DNA of 29,638 nt from the IMG/VR virus record IMGVR_UViG_3300020603_000094, positions 1-29,638 of that record; one strand, written 5' to 3'. This document shows, in pieces, positions 6,905 to 13,788 of this stretch (within the stretch, counting starts at the first letter, position 1; each line of letters opens with the position of its first letter). A model generated the notes under the pieces. That model saw nothing but the letters and a program-made list of their open reading frames with translations. It made no database searches and had not been told where the DNA came from. The stretch is from a virus. A program made the translations under genes and the position numbers.

Positions 6905-7333
6905 GAGCCCGAGGTCATTTTCAGTGATTATTTTGAATTCCCAACCATGGTCCTTACAAAACTCTTCGGCTGCCTGCCACTTTGCTTGGTTGACTGCATA
7001 TGTCTTGACTTCCTGTAGAAACTTTTGCGTCTGTCGTTTGGGGGTCCGTAGGGTGGTCTGAGCGAGGGGTTTGACCTCTAGAATATAGGTAACATTGGAC
7101 CCATCTTGCTTCTTCACCTTGACGATGAAGTCGGGAAAGTACCGATGCACACAGTGGTCAACAGGTGAGACATATTTGATGGGTAGTTCTTCTGATGCCC
7201 ACCACTCTACCTGGGGATGCAGATCCAGTTGACGCATGACTTGCTGTTCCCAAGATGATCGATAGATGATCTGATGGGGGTTTCCTCGATACTTTTGAGG
7301 GTGCTTGGGGACGAATTTACCACGATAGGTCAT
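6902..7333 (-). CDS. 4: gp4-like head completion protein
   Basis: 143 residues (T4 gp4 is about 150). gp4 acts in late head maturation before tail joining and has a nuclease-like fold. The family signature is clear: YRGKFVPKHPQKYRGNP, IIYRSSWEQQVMRQLD, VEWWASEELPIKYVSPVD, HRYFPDFIVKV and YILEVKP. The E...D...E-x-K arrangement (W-E, YFPDF, LEVKP) is that of PD-(D/E)xK-like nucleases. I chose the ATG at 7333 because the family begins with an MxYRGK/YRGNP segment. The longer frame to 7411 runs across the divergent gp48 start and promoters and is not believable. Its late promoter is at 7350-7359. Confidence 0.9.
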   Translation of the reverse strand: MTYRGKFVPKHPQKYRGNPHQIIYRSSWEQQVMRQLDLHPQVEWWASEELPIKYVSPVDHCVHRYFPDFIVKVKKQDGSNVTYILEVKPLAQTTLRTPKRQTQKFLQEVKTYAVNQAKWQAAEEFCKDHGWEFKIITENDLGL

Positions 7334-7340
7334 ATAAATA
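7333..7340 (+). promoter_or_regulatory. Late promoter for gp48, exact TATAAATA
   Basis: This is the exact T4 late consensus octamer, 32 nt before the gp48 ATG. With T4 spacing, +1 is near 7346 and the leader of about 27 nt contains AAGGA. The first base is shared with the gp4 start codon on the other strand. Confidence 0.7.
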
Positions 7341-7349
7341 ATCTCAGTT

Positions 7350-7359
7350 GTATTTATTA
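7350..7359 (-). promoter_or_regulatory. Late promoter for gp4, AATAAATA type
   Basis: TAATAAATAC on the minus strand. With T4 spacing, +1 is near 7345, giving a 12-nt leader that begins GAG. It is divergent from, and 10 nt away from, the gp48 promoter. Confidence 0.6.
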
Positions 7360-7372
7360 CAAGGACTCTACA

Positions 7373-8410
7373 ATGGCTGAACCCAATCCAATTAATCCGC
7401 TGTTTGCTCAAAAGGGAACAGGGGCACTGAGTGCTTTAGAAGAAAGTAAGTTTAAGTATAGCCAACTCAGATATCCACTTGATGTTGATAGTAATAAACG
7501 TTTTTCGTACTGGATGAAGTTTAATGTTTTAATGAGTATGCGCAGTAAGTATGCTGAAAAATTAAGTTTTGGAGATTCAGACCAATTTAGGACAATGAAA
7601 GATCAACAGGATGCCATATGGAAAACACGCGAAGCTGGGAATGTCAACCGTGAGGGTGCGGGATGGCAGGTCTCGCAATTCTTTAGACCTCAAGTTGTTG
7701 GAACGAAGCAAAGTATACTTTTATATATGCCAGATACGTTGAATTGGAATTTTAAAAATAGTTGGGACGAGGCTAATGTTCAGGAAATCATGGGAAAGTC
7801 GGGTCTGGCTTTGGAAGCTCTCAATACGGGAAGGTCATGGATATCTGGAATAATGAAGGCAGTGACCGGCAATGCTGGGAATCTGTTTGCTGGTAAGGCA
7901 AATACTACGTTGGCAGCCGGAGCGGAAAGTGTTGCTACGGGGTTAGGACTTGGGGATGCAGGAACAAATTTAGCAGTTCAAGCAACAGGATATGCATTTA
8001 ATCCTGGAGTTGAAGTTTTATACAAATCACCTACGTTACGCGAATTTCAATTTGAATTTATTTTTGCTCCTCGCAACAAAAAAGAAGCGGAGTCTGTTAT
8101 TGAGATTATTCAAATGTTTAAGTTTCATTCAGCTCCTGAATTTATATCTAATGATGCAGGAAGATATTATATTCCTCCGTCTCAATTTGATATTGGATTT
8201 TATGGGCGTATGGGTGATGGTAGCACGGGGGAGATTTGGCAATTAGGAAAAATTAAGTCTCAATGCGTCCTCGATAACGTGACTGTGAATTATGGACAAA
8301 GTGGAAAATTTGCAGTTTTTGAAGATGGCACTCCTACAAATATTCAATTACAATTGAATTTTAAAGAGACATCCTATATCACTAAAGAAGATGTGGAGCA
8401 AGGCTTCTAA
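7373..8410 (+). CDS. 48: gp48-like baseplate tail-tube cap
   Basis: 345 residues (T4 gp48 is 364). gp48 caps the hub and, with gp54, seeds the tail tube. The N-terminus has LRYPLDVDSNKRFSYWMKF. Then come ILLYMPDTLNWNFKNSWDE, a Gly/Ala-rich middle (about 150-215), and NPGVEVLYKSPTLREFQFEF with FAPRNKKEAESVIEIIQMFK. The C-terminus has FHSAPEF, YIPPSQFDIGFY, LDNVTVNYGQSG and PTNIQLQLNFKE. The P-x-LR-x-F-x-F-x-F...P-R....E....I.x-FK..x-P pattern is characteristic of T4-like tube-baseplate proteins. I chose the ATG at 7373 (AAGGA upstream); frames reaching back to 7274 run through the promoter and gp4. The stop overlaps the gp53 start (TAATG). Confidence 0.9.
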   Translation: MAEPNPINPLFAQKGTGALSALEESKFKYSQLRYPLDVDSNKRFSYWMKFNVLMSMRSKYAEKLSFGDSDQFRTMKDQQDAIWKTREAGNVNREGAGWQVSQFFRPQVVGTKQSILLYMPDTLNWNFKNSWDEANVQEIMGKSGLALEALNTGRSWISGIMKAVTGNAGNLFAGKANTTLAAGAESVATGLGLGDAGTNLAVQATGYAFNPGVEVLYKSPTLREFQFEFIFAPRNKKEAESVIEIIQMFKFHSAPEFISNDAGRYYIPPSQFDIGFYGRMGDGSTGEIWQLGKIKSQCVLDNVTVNYGQSGKFAVFEDGTPTNIQLQLNFKETSYITKEDVEQGF

Positions 8411-9027
8411 TGTCTATTCGATATTTCAGTAATTTTCCCATCATGACATATTCATTGGATCCGTCAGCTACGGAAGTTCCTGATTTGCGCACGAATATTT
8501 TTCGCCGAGTTAGTTTTCGTGAAACTATTAGTGAAAACGCTAGATTGTTTTATCCATATAGTGTTAAAGAGAGTGATTTGCCAGAAATTATTGCAGATAA
8601 ATTGTATGGAAGTGTGGACTATTATTGGGTGGTGACTCTCTTCAACAATATTATAGACCCCATTATTGACTGGCCAAAAACTTATCAAAATTTTCAATCA
8701 TATATTATCAATCAATATGGATCGATAGCAGCAGCCAAAAATCAAATTCATCATTACACAAAAACGATATCAAAGGTGAACAGTGTGGGTAATTCAACAT
8801 CAGCGACTTATATTATTGATCTGACTACCTATAATTCGTTGTCCTCAGTTGTGCCCCAATCTTTTGCATTCTCTAATGGATCTACTGTTACTGTTACAAC
8901 CACTCGCGCAAGCGTATCGAGTTATGCTTACGAAGAAACACTGAATGAGAGCAAACGCAACATTCGACTTTTAAAACCTGACTATCTTTCATTAGCTAAG
9001 ACAGAACTTGCAAACCTTTCCATATAG
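8410..9027 (+). CDS. 53: gp53-like baseplate wedge protein
   Basis: 205 residues (T4 gp53 is 196). gp53 clamps adjacent wedges and holds the baseplate in its pre-attachment form. The family pattern is evident: RYFSNFPIMTYSLD, TNIFRRVSFRE, ARLFYPYSVKESDLPEIIAD, KLYGSVDYYWVVTLFNNIID and PIIDWPKTYQNFQSYI. The stretch DLPEIIADKLYG-x-x-x-YYW-x-x-x-LFNNI is diagnostic. The C-terminal third (from about 115) is threonine/serine-rich and beta-like, then ends in a helical LLKPDYLSLAKTEL. It overlaps the end of gp48 and is followed 6 nt later by the hub gene. Confidence 0.92.
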   Translation: MSIRYFSNFPIMTYSLDPSATEVPDLRTNIFRRVSFRETISENARLFYPYSVKESDLPEIIADKLYGSVDYYWVVTLFNNIIDPIIDWPKTYQNFQSYIINQYGSIAAAKNQIHHYTKTISKVNSVGNSTSATYIIDLTTYNSLSSVVPQSFAFSNGSTVTVTTTRASVSSYAYEETLNESKRNIRLLKPDYLSLAKTELANLSI

Positions 9028-9033
9028 TATATT

Positions 9034-10398
9034 ATGGCGCAACCTCCAGAAGAAGGCGTTCAATTAGCGACTGATTATCGTCTCGTTGCGGCAAGTATTA
9101 TTAGTAGTACTGGCGCTGTGATAGATGTTCGATTGATTTTGGATGAAATTAATATTTATGAAGACATATTGAGCCCGGTAATTACTGGCAATATTATTTT
9201 ACATGATTCGAATGATTTAATTAATAAATCGCCTATCACAGGATTTGAATATTTCAGTGTGGAATTTGAAAAACCATCAAGTTCTCAAAAATATTCAAAA
9301 ATCTTTCGCATTTATAAATTAACAGATAGAAAGCGTATCAACGCACAGAATGAAATGTTTGTTCTTCATTTTTGCTCTGAAGAATTACTTATTAATGAAT
9401 TGAGTCGCGTATCAAAAACGTATCAGAGTAAAACCATTGATAGTATTGTTCGTGATATTGCTCGTAATTATTTAAAAATTGATTCAAAAAAAATTCCAAC
9501 ATCTCAAATACATCCAACAGTAGGCACTCATTCTATTGTTATTCCAAATTGGAATCCATTTTTTGCGATTAATTGGTTGAGCCGAATGGCAATACATTCT
9601 ATCTATTCGAGTCCATCTTATGTTTTTTTTGAAGATCGTGATGGATTTCATTTTACGCCACTGGAACTCTTGAGCCAGGGAACACCTATTAGAGATGTAT
9701 TAGTATCACCGAGAAATTTAGGATTTGAAACAGATAAATCAGAACCTGATCTAGAGACTTCTGGAAAAACGTTGTATGAATGGGAAATGCCATGCGGATT
9801 TGACATTATTCAAAATATTTCTTCTGGAATGTATTCCGGATCTGTGATTACAATTGATCCTGTTCGTCAGCGAATAGGATCCATGAATCTCAGTTCGTCG
9901 GAAATGTTCAAGAAAACCAAACATCTAAATGATAAAAATATGACTAGTAATCTTATGACGAGACGTGGCACAACTCTTGAAGGTGAATTTAATTCTCTTT
10001 TGAGAATGTATCCAACGACCTTGGGACATGATAACTTGAAATATGGAGGTCTCAGTGGAGTGGCACTTCCAAATAAAGTTGAACAGTGGCTTATTCAACG
10101 TAATATGTATTTGTCGTTGCTTCATTCTTCTCGCGTTAATATTTCTATGCCTGGCGATACAGAGTTTCGTGTAGGACAAGTTTTAAACGCAAAATTTCCA
10201 TCGCTTATCATGCCTGATAAAACAGAAAAGCCACTTGATAAATTGTATAGTGGTAAATACTTTATCGCCGCTCTTCGTCATTCGCTTAATCGTCAAAGTC
10301 ATATGTGTTATTTGGAATTGGCAAAGGAATCAACTGCAGTTTCTTATCCACAGACACTTAATACTTCTCAACTAATTAAAGCTGCAATAAGTATCTAA
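9034..10398 (+). CDS. 27: gp27-like baseplate hub protein
   Basis: 454 residues (T4 gp27 is 391). The trimeric hub forms the base on which the spike sits and extends the tube. Features are DVRLILDEINIYEDILSPVI, TGNIILHDSNDLINKSPITG, KIFRIYKLTDR, EMFVLHFCSEELLINELSRV, then YQSKTIDSIVRDIARNYLK and NWNPFFAINWLSRMA. These follow the tube-domain pattern of hub proteins (gp27/gpD/VgrG type): an N-terminal sheet, an S-x-Y..x-I-x-x-I-V helix, and a second sheet with SPSYVFFEDRDGFHFTPL. The later part holds a second barrel-like region (VNISMPGDTEFRVGQVL...GKYFIAALRHSL). Position before the spike gene fits. The stop overlaps the next start (TAATG). Direct homology to T4 gp27 is inferred. Confidence 0.8.
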   Translation: MAQPPEEGVQLATDYRLVAASIISSTGAVIDVRLILDEINIYEDILSPVITGNIILHDSNDLINKSPITGFEYFSVEFEKPSSSQKYSKIFRIYKLTDRKRINAQNEMFVLHFCSEELLINELSRVSKTYQSKTIDSIVRDIARNYLKIDSKKIPTSQIHPTVGTHSIVIPNWNPFFAINWLSRMAIHSIYSSPSYVFFEDRDGFHFTPLELLSQGTPIRDVLVSPRNLGFETDKSEPDLETSGKTLYEWEMPCGFDIIQNISSGMYSGSVITIDPVRQRIGSMNLSSSEMFKKTKHLNDKNMTSNLMTRRGTTLEGEFNSLLRMYPTTLGHDNLKYGGLSGVALPNKVEQWLIQRNMYLSLLHSSRVNISMPGDTEFRVGQVLNAKFPSLIMPDKTEKPLDKLYSGKYFIAALRHSLNRQSHMCYLELAKESTAVSYPQTLNTSQLIKAAISI

Positions 10399-12293
10399 TG
10401 TTACAAGAATCAAATTACATGGGATATGATGGGTTTGTGTGGTGGGTTGGAGTGGTAGAGGATCGTTTTGATCCACTCAAACTGGGTCGGTGTCGTGTTC
10501 GCATTGCTGGTGCGCACACAGCGGACAAGTCTTTGATTCCTACAGTTGAATTGCCTTGGGCGCATCCATTGATGCCACTCACTGATTCATCTATGTTAAT
10601 GTTTAAAGAGGGCGACTATGTGATGGGTTTTTATTTAGATGGACCTAACGCTCAACATCCTGTGATGATGGGAATTTTGCCTGGCATTCCTGATCGATTA
10701 TTAGATAAGACTGTGGGGTTTTCAGATCCACGAACTGATTCTGAATTAAAAGAATCTCCAAGGCCACCTCAAAAATTACAATCTACTTCGGGTGTGGGAG
10801 TCAAAATTATCGAATTTCCCAACGCTCAACGATACCCAAATGTAATCAATGAACCAACAATCAGTCGTGTGGCTAGAAATGAGCAGATTAAAGAGACTAT
10901 CGTTCAAGCTAAAAAAGACTCTGTGGTCAAAAATGCACCAACAACCTATGTGCGAACATTCGATGAACCTCCAACTCCTTATTATGCCAAATATCCTTAT
11001 AATAAGGTAATTGAAACGGAATCGGGGCATTTATTTGAATATGATGATACTCCAGGAGCAGAGAGGATTCATTTCTATCACCGATCTGGAAGTTTTATCG
11101 AAATGCACAACGATGGCACAGTAGTGGTGAAAACAAGCGGAGCTGGTTATGAGTTCGTATTAGCCGATAAGCAAATTTACGTGGCAGGTGATTGCAATAT
11201 TACATCATCTCAAAACATCAATATTAAAGCTGCCAAAGATATTGTGATGGAAGCAAATACTATTATTATGACTGCCAACAATTCTGTGAAAACATATGCT
11301 GGACAAAATATATCTGGAGTAGCAGGAAATAATATTGATTTGGGCGCTCTCTCTTCCTTTATCACGTCAGGAAACTCTTCTGTTACATTGTTTAGCGCAG
11401 GGACCGTCACCATACAGGGTGCGACTACACAAATTAATCCTGGCATAATCATGATTGATCCATTGTTGCCAAGTTTGTTGAAACCACCCCAAGATGTACT
11501 CGATGCATTGACAGACGAATCAGAGCAAAAATTAATTGCACTAGAAGGATCAGAAGCACCAATCGATGGGGGCGCAAATGCGAATAACGCAGCAAGCTTA
11601 AATTCGCCAATAAATACTCCTCCGATAGCAGCACTTCCAAAAGATTCTACTATTGATACTCGTCCTTTACCAGACGCGATTACTCCAAAAACAATATGTG
11701 AAGGTGTTTCGTTGTCTGGAGGAAGTATCAATTATGAATTACAGTTATCATCACACTTTAAACTTAAACATTTAACCAACGCAACAATTTTTCAACATCA
11801 GATTCCTTTGGGAGGACAGTATGGTAAAACTGCTGAAGAGATTATTTGTAATTTAAAAGCGTTGGCTGAAAATATTCTAGAGCCGTTGCTGAAACAATAT
11901 CCAGGATTTCGAATCAATTCTGCATTTAGATCAGAGCAGTCTGCTGGGGGTAAATCACAACATCCTATGGGGCAAGCAGCAGATATTCAATGGCCAGGGC
12001 AGTCTACTAAACAATTGTATGAAAAGGCTAAATGGATAAAGGATAATCTTCCTTATGATCAATTGATTTTCGAATATGGAGAATCAGCATGGATTCATAT
12101 AAGTTTTAATCGTAAAGGTAATCGCGCTTCGTCAGCTCCTAATAAAGTTTGTTCATATCATCCTCAGGGGTGGCCAATAGTTGCTGGACAACCAACACCT
12201 ATAACACCTGGTGGATTGTATACGAAAAATTTGGTATTATTGGCGAATAGGGAGAAGGATACGCCTGGTCCTGGCGGCATTATCTTTACATAA
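10398..12293 (+). CDS. 5: gp5-like spike protein with C-terminal M15 peptidase domain
   Basis: 631 residues. Residues 10-100 form the gp5 OB-fold (DGFVWWVGVVEDRFDP, GRCRVRI, ELPWAHPLMP, EGDYVMGFY, QHPVMMGILPGI). Residues 190-260 match the segment before the needle (PYYAKYPYNKVIETESGH, DDTPGAERIHFYHRSGSF). Residues 258-350 are short beta-helix repeats (ITSSQNINIKAAKDIVMEA), shorter than many needles. After a Ser/Ala/Pro linker, residues 453-570 form a D,D-peptidase-like M15 domain: INSAFRSEQS, SQHPMGQAADI with candidate zinc ligands H522 and D529, then E559 and WIHISF with H567. T4 gp5 instead has a lysozyme inserted between OB-fold and needle; no lysozyme is visible here. The likely role is wall cleavage during injection. 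The PAAR tip gene follows 3 nt later. Confidence 0.88.
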   Translation: MLQESNYMGYDGFVWWVGVVEDRFDPLKLGRCRVRIAGAHTADKSLIPTVELPWAHPLMPLTDSSMLMFKEGDYVMGFYLDGPNAQHPVMMGILPGIPDRLLDKTVGFSDPRTDSELKESPRPPQKLQSTSGVGVKIIEFPNAQRYPNVINEPTISRVARNEQIKETIVQAKKDSVVKNAPTTYVRTFDEPPTPYYAKYPYNKVIETESGHLFEYDDTPGAERIHFYHRSGSFIEMHNDGTVVVKTSGAGYEFVLADKQIYVAGDCNITSSQNINIKAAKDIVMEANTIIMTANNSVKTYAGQNISGVAGNNIDLGALSSFITSGNSSVTLFSAGTVTIQGATTQINPGIIMIDPLLPSLLKPPQDVLDALTDESEQKLIALEGSEAPIDGGANANNAASLNSPINTPPIAALPKDSTIDTRPLPDAITPKTICEGVSLSGGSINYELQLSSHFKLKHLTNATIFQHQIPLGGQYGKTAEEIICNLKALAENILEPLLKQYPGFRINSAFRSEQSAGGKSQHPMGQAADIQWPGQSTKQLYEKAKWIKDNLPYDQLIFEYGESAWIHISFNRKGNRASSAPNKVCSYHPQGWPIVAGQPTPITPGGLYTKNLVLLANREKDTPGPGGIIFT

Positions 12294-12296
12294 TCT

Positions 12297-12578
12297 ATGG
12301 GATCTGCTGCACGATTAGGGGATATGTGTACGGGGCATGATTGTTTTCCACCAAGACCATCAATTTCAGCTTCGCCAGACACGTTTATTGATGGTATTCC
12401 TGCGTTGCGAGTGGGTGATAAATATGAAGAACATTGTTGTGTCACCTGTCATGAAGGAATCGTTATTGGGGGTTCTAGCACAACTTTTATCAACGGTATG
12501 CCAGCAGCACGGGTTGGTGATCCCATAGATTGTGAGTCTTTCATTGCTGAGGGGTCAAATAGCACGTTTATAGGATAA
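12297..12578 (+). CDS. 5.4: PAAR-motif spike tip protein, gp5.4-like
   Basis: 93 residues, the usual size for single-domain PAAR proteins that sharpen the tip of gp5/VgrG spikes. Visible motifs are GSAARLGDMCTGHDCFPPR, DGIPALRVGDKYEEH and NGMPAARVGDPIDC, i.e. two P-A-(A/L)-R-V-GD elements. His and Cys residues (C11, H14, H46, C47) could supply the tip metal site. It lies between the spike gene and an unassigned gene, with no obvious Shine-Dalgarno sequence, so translation may be coupled to gp5. T4 gp5.4 is 97 residues and sits next to gp5 in the same way. Confidence 0.92.
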   Translation: MGSAARLGDMCTGHDCFPPRPSISASPDTFIDGIPALRVGDKYEEHCCVTCHEGIVIGGSSTTFINGMPAARVGDPIDCESFIAEGSNSTFIG

Positions 12579-12579
12579 T

Positions 12580-13386
12580 ATGCCATTTGGTATTCCTACT
12601 GATATTCCTGTTATTCCAGGCTTGAGTGGTGTCGTTGGTGCTGCTACCTCAGGTGTCACTGATGGAGCAAAAGCTGCTATTACGGAGTTAACATCAAGTG
12701 CTCGATCAGCGTTGTTTTCAAATCCGATGGTTGGGGCTATTGGTGGCGTCTCTAATTCAATCACCACACTTCAGAGCAAATTGACACAAATCGCATCAGG
12801 TAGTATAACTGGTGGTTCTATTTCGAGTGGGGATGCAGCAACCTTTTTATCTGGTACAGGATTCAGCGATCTTAGTGCTAGTTTATCAGCTCTCACATTA
12901 CACACGAATCGTCTTTCGGGTGTTTTGCAAGGCACCGGAATAACTGTCCCTGGGCTTGAACAAATAGCCACTATTGGTAAAATGATGAATGATATGTCGA
13001 ATTTTATAGATGGGTCAAAAGGTTGTTTGAATATTATCGGTGCAACGACGGGATTATTTTCGCAAAATCAATTGAATGGAATCGCAGGATCAATTAATTC
13101 TGTGATTACTCGTGTAAACAACGGGATAGTCGCAATTTCTGAAATTACCGATCTGGTAGTTAATTTGAAAAATCAAATTTCTGCTATTGTTAGCAAAGAT
13201 ACTAATTTTTTGAGTCAATGCGTGGCGCAACTCAAAAACGCAGCATTTGGATTTGCTTTAAACTCTGCGATGCGTGATCCTTGTGCTAAGTTCATTTTAG
13301 AACAAGTTGGAGTGCCTAGCTTTTTACAAAAATTACAGGTGCCACCCTTGCCTTCTATTAGTGTGCCTCGTGTTCGTGGATTGTAA
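12580..13386 (+). CDS. Unassigned baseplate-region protein between PAAR and gp25
   Basis: 268 residues. I do not recognise a T4 counterpart. The protein is Gly/Ser/Ala-rich with long amphipathic helical stretches: VGAIGGVSNSITTLQSKL, LSASLSALTLHTNRLSGVL, NGIAGSINSVITRVNNGI and ISEITDLVVNLKNQISAI. The C-terminal segment (DPCAKFILEQVGVPSFL, then a proline-rich LQVPPLPSISVP) resembles an anchoring tail. The LHTNRLSGV piece recalls uncharacterised proteins found at this location in other T4-like phages (recollection, not checked). Likely a structural or assembly component of the hub or spike. Its stop TAA is the first triplet of the late-promoter motif that serves gp25. Confidence 0.75.
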   Translation: MPFGIPTDIPVIPGLSGVVGAATSGVTDGAKAAITELTSSARSALFSNPMVGAIGGVSNSITTLQSKLTQIASGSITGGSISSGDAATFLSGTGFSDLSASLSALTLHTNRLSGVLQGTGITVPGLEQIATIGKMMNDMSNFIDGSKGCLNIIGATTGLFSQNQLNGIAGSINSVITRVNNGIVAISEITDLVVNLKNQISAIVSKDTNFLSQCVAQLKNAAFGFALNSAMRDPCAKFILEQVGVPSFLQKLQVPPLPSISVPRVRGL

Positions 13387-13393
13387 TAAATAC
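13384..13393 (+). promoter_or_regulatory. Late promoter for gp25, AATAAATA type, leaderless geometry
   Basis: TAATAAATAC, with AATAAATA at 13385-13392. With T4 spacing (-13 to -6), +1 is 13398, the A of the gp25 ATG. No Shine-Dalgarno sequence lies in the 11-nt gap. The first TAA is the preceding gene's stop, the same design as at 6895-6904 on the other strand. Confidence 0.55.
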
Positions 13394-13397
13394 TAAT

Positions 13398-13778
13398 ATG
13401 TCTATCTATAAAGATCTGGATCTCAATTTTAGCATTCATCCCATCAAGAAGGATGTGACAACCCTACAAGATGGTAATGCTATTGTGCGATCTGTTTACA
13501 ATTTGATCATGACAAATCATTATGAGCGCCCATTTCGTCCTGAGTTGGGATCCAATATTCGGCAGATGCTCTTTGAGAATGTCGATGAGTCAACTGCTCA
13601 TTCTCTCAAACGATTTATTGAGGAGACTATTAAAAACTTTGAACCTCGTGCTACCATTCGGCGTGTGGATGTGCTTCCTAAAGAAGATCTCAATGCGTAT
13701 GAAGTGCGACTTGAGTTTTTTATCGACATTCAACCCACACCTTTCACCACATCCTTTTTGCTTGAACGAATACGATAG
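13398..13778 (+). CDS. 25: gp25-like baseplate wedge protein
   Basis: 126 residues (T4 gp25 is 132), a member of the GPW/gp25 family that joins the wedge to the sheath and has relatives in every contractile injection system. Blocks are IYKDLDLNFSIHPIKKDV, NAIVRSVYNLIMTNHYERPF, PELGSNIRQMLFENVD, and IEETIKNFEPRATIRRVDV. The NHYERPFRPELGS-x-x-x-x-LF and EPR motifs are diagnostic (T4-type systems use the EPR turn to initiate the sheath). No ribosome site precedes the ATG; see the promoter at 13384. The downstream gp6 ATG follows 10 nt after the stop with GAGGA. Confidence 0.95.
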   Translation: MSIYKDLDLNFSIHPIKKDVTTLQDGNAIVRSVYNLIMTNHYERPFRPELGSNIRQMLFENVDESTAHSLKRFIEETIKNFEPRATIRRVDVLPKEDLNAYEVRLEFFIDIQPTPFTTSFLLERIR

Positions 13779-13788
13779 TTGAGGAATT

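Noticed and set aside
7274-7372. N-terminal extension of gp48 to 7274, and of gp4 to 7411
   Set aside because: Each extension would run through the divergent promoters and the other gene; ATGs at 7373 and 7333 match the families.
11210-11731. 173-codon open frame on the minus strand
   Set aside because: Fully inside the spike gene, hydrophobic low-information product, no start signal.
12417-12424. GATAAATA octamer inside the PAAR gene
   Set aside because: It lies 156 nt before the next start, inside coding sequence. With such AT content this match is expected by chance.
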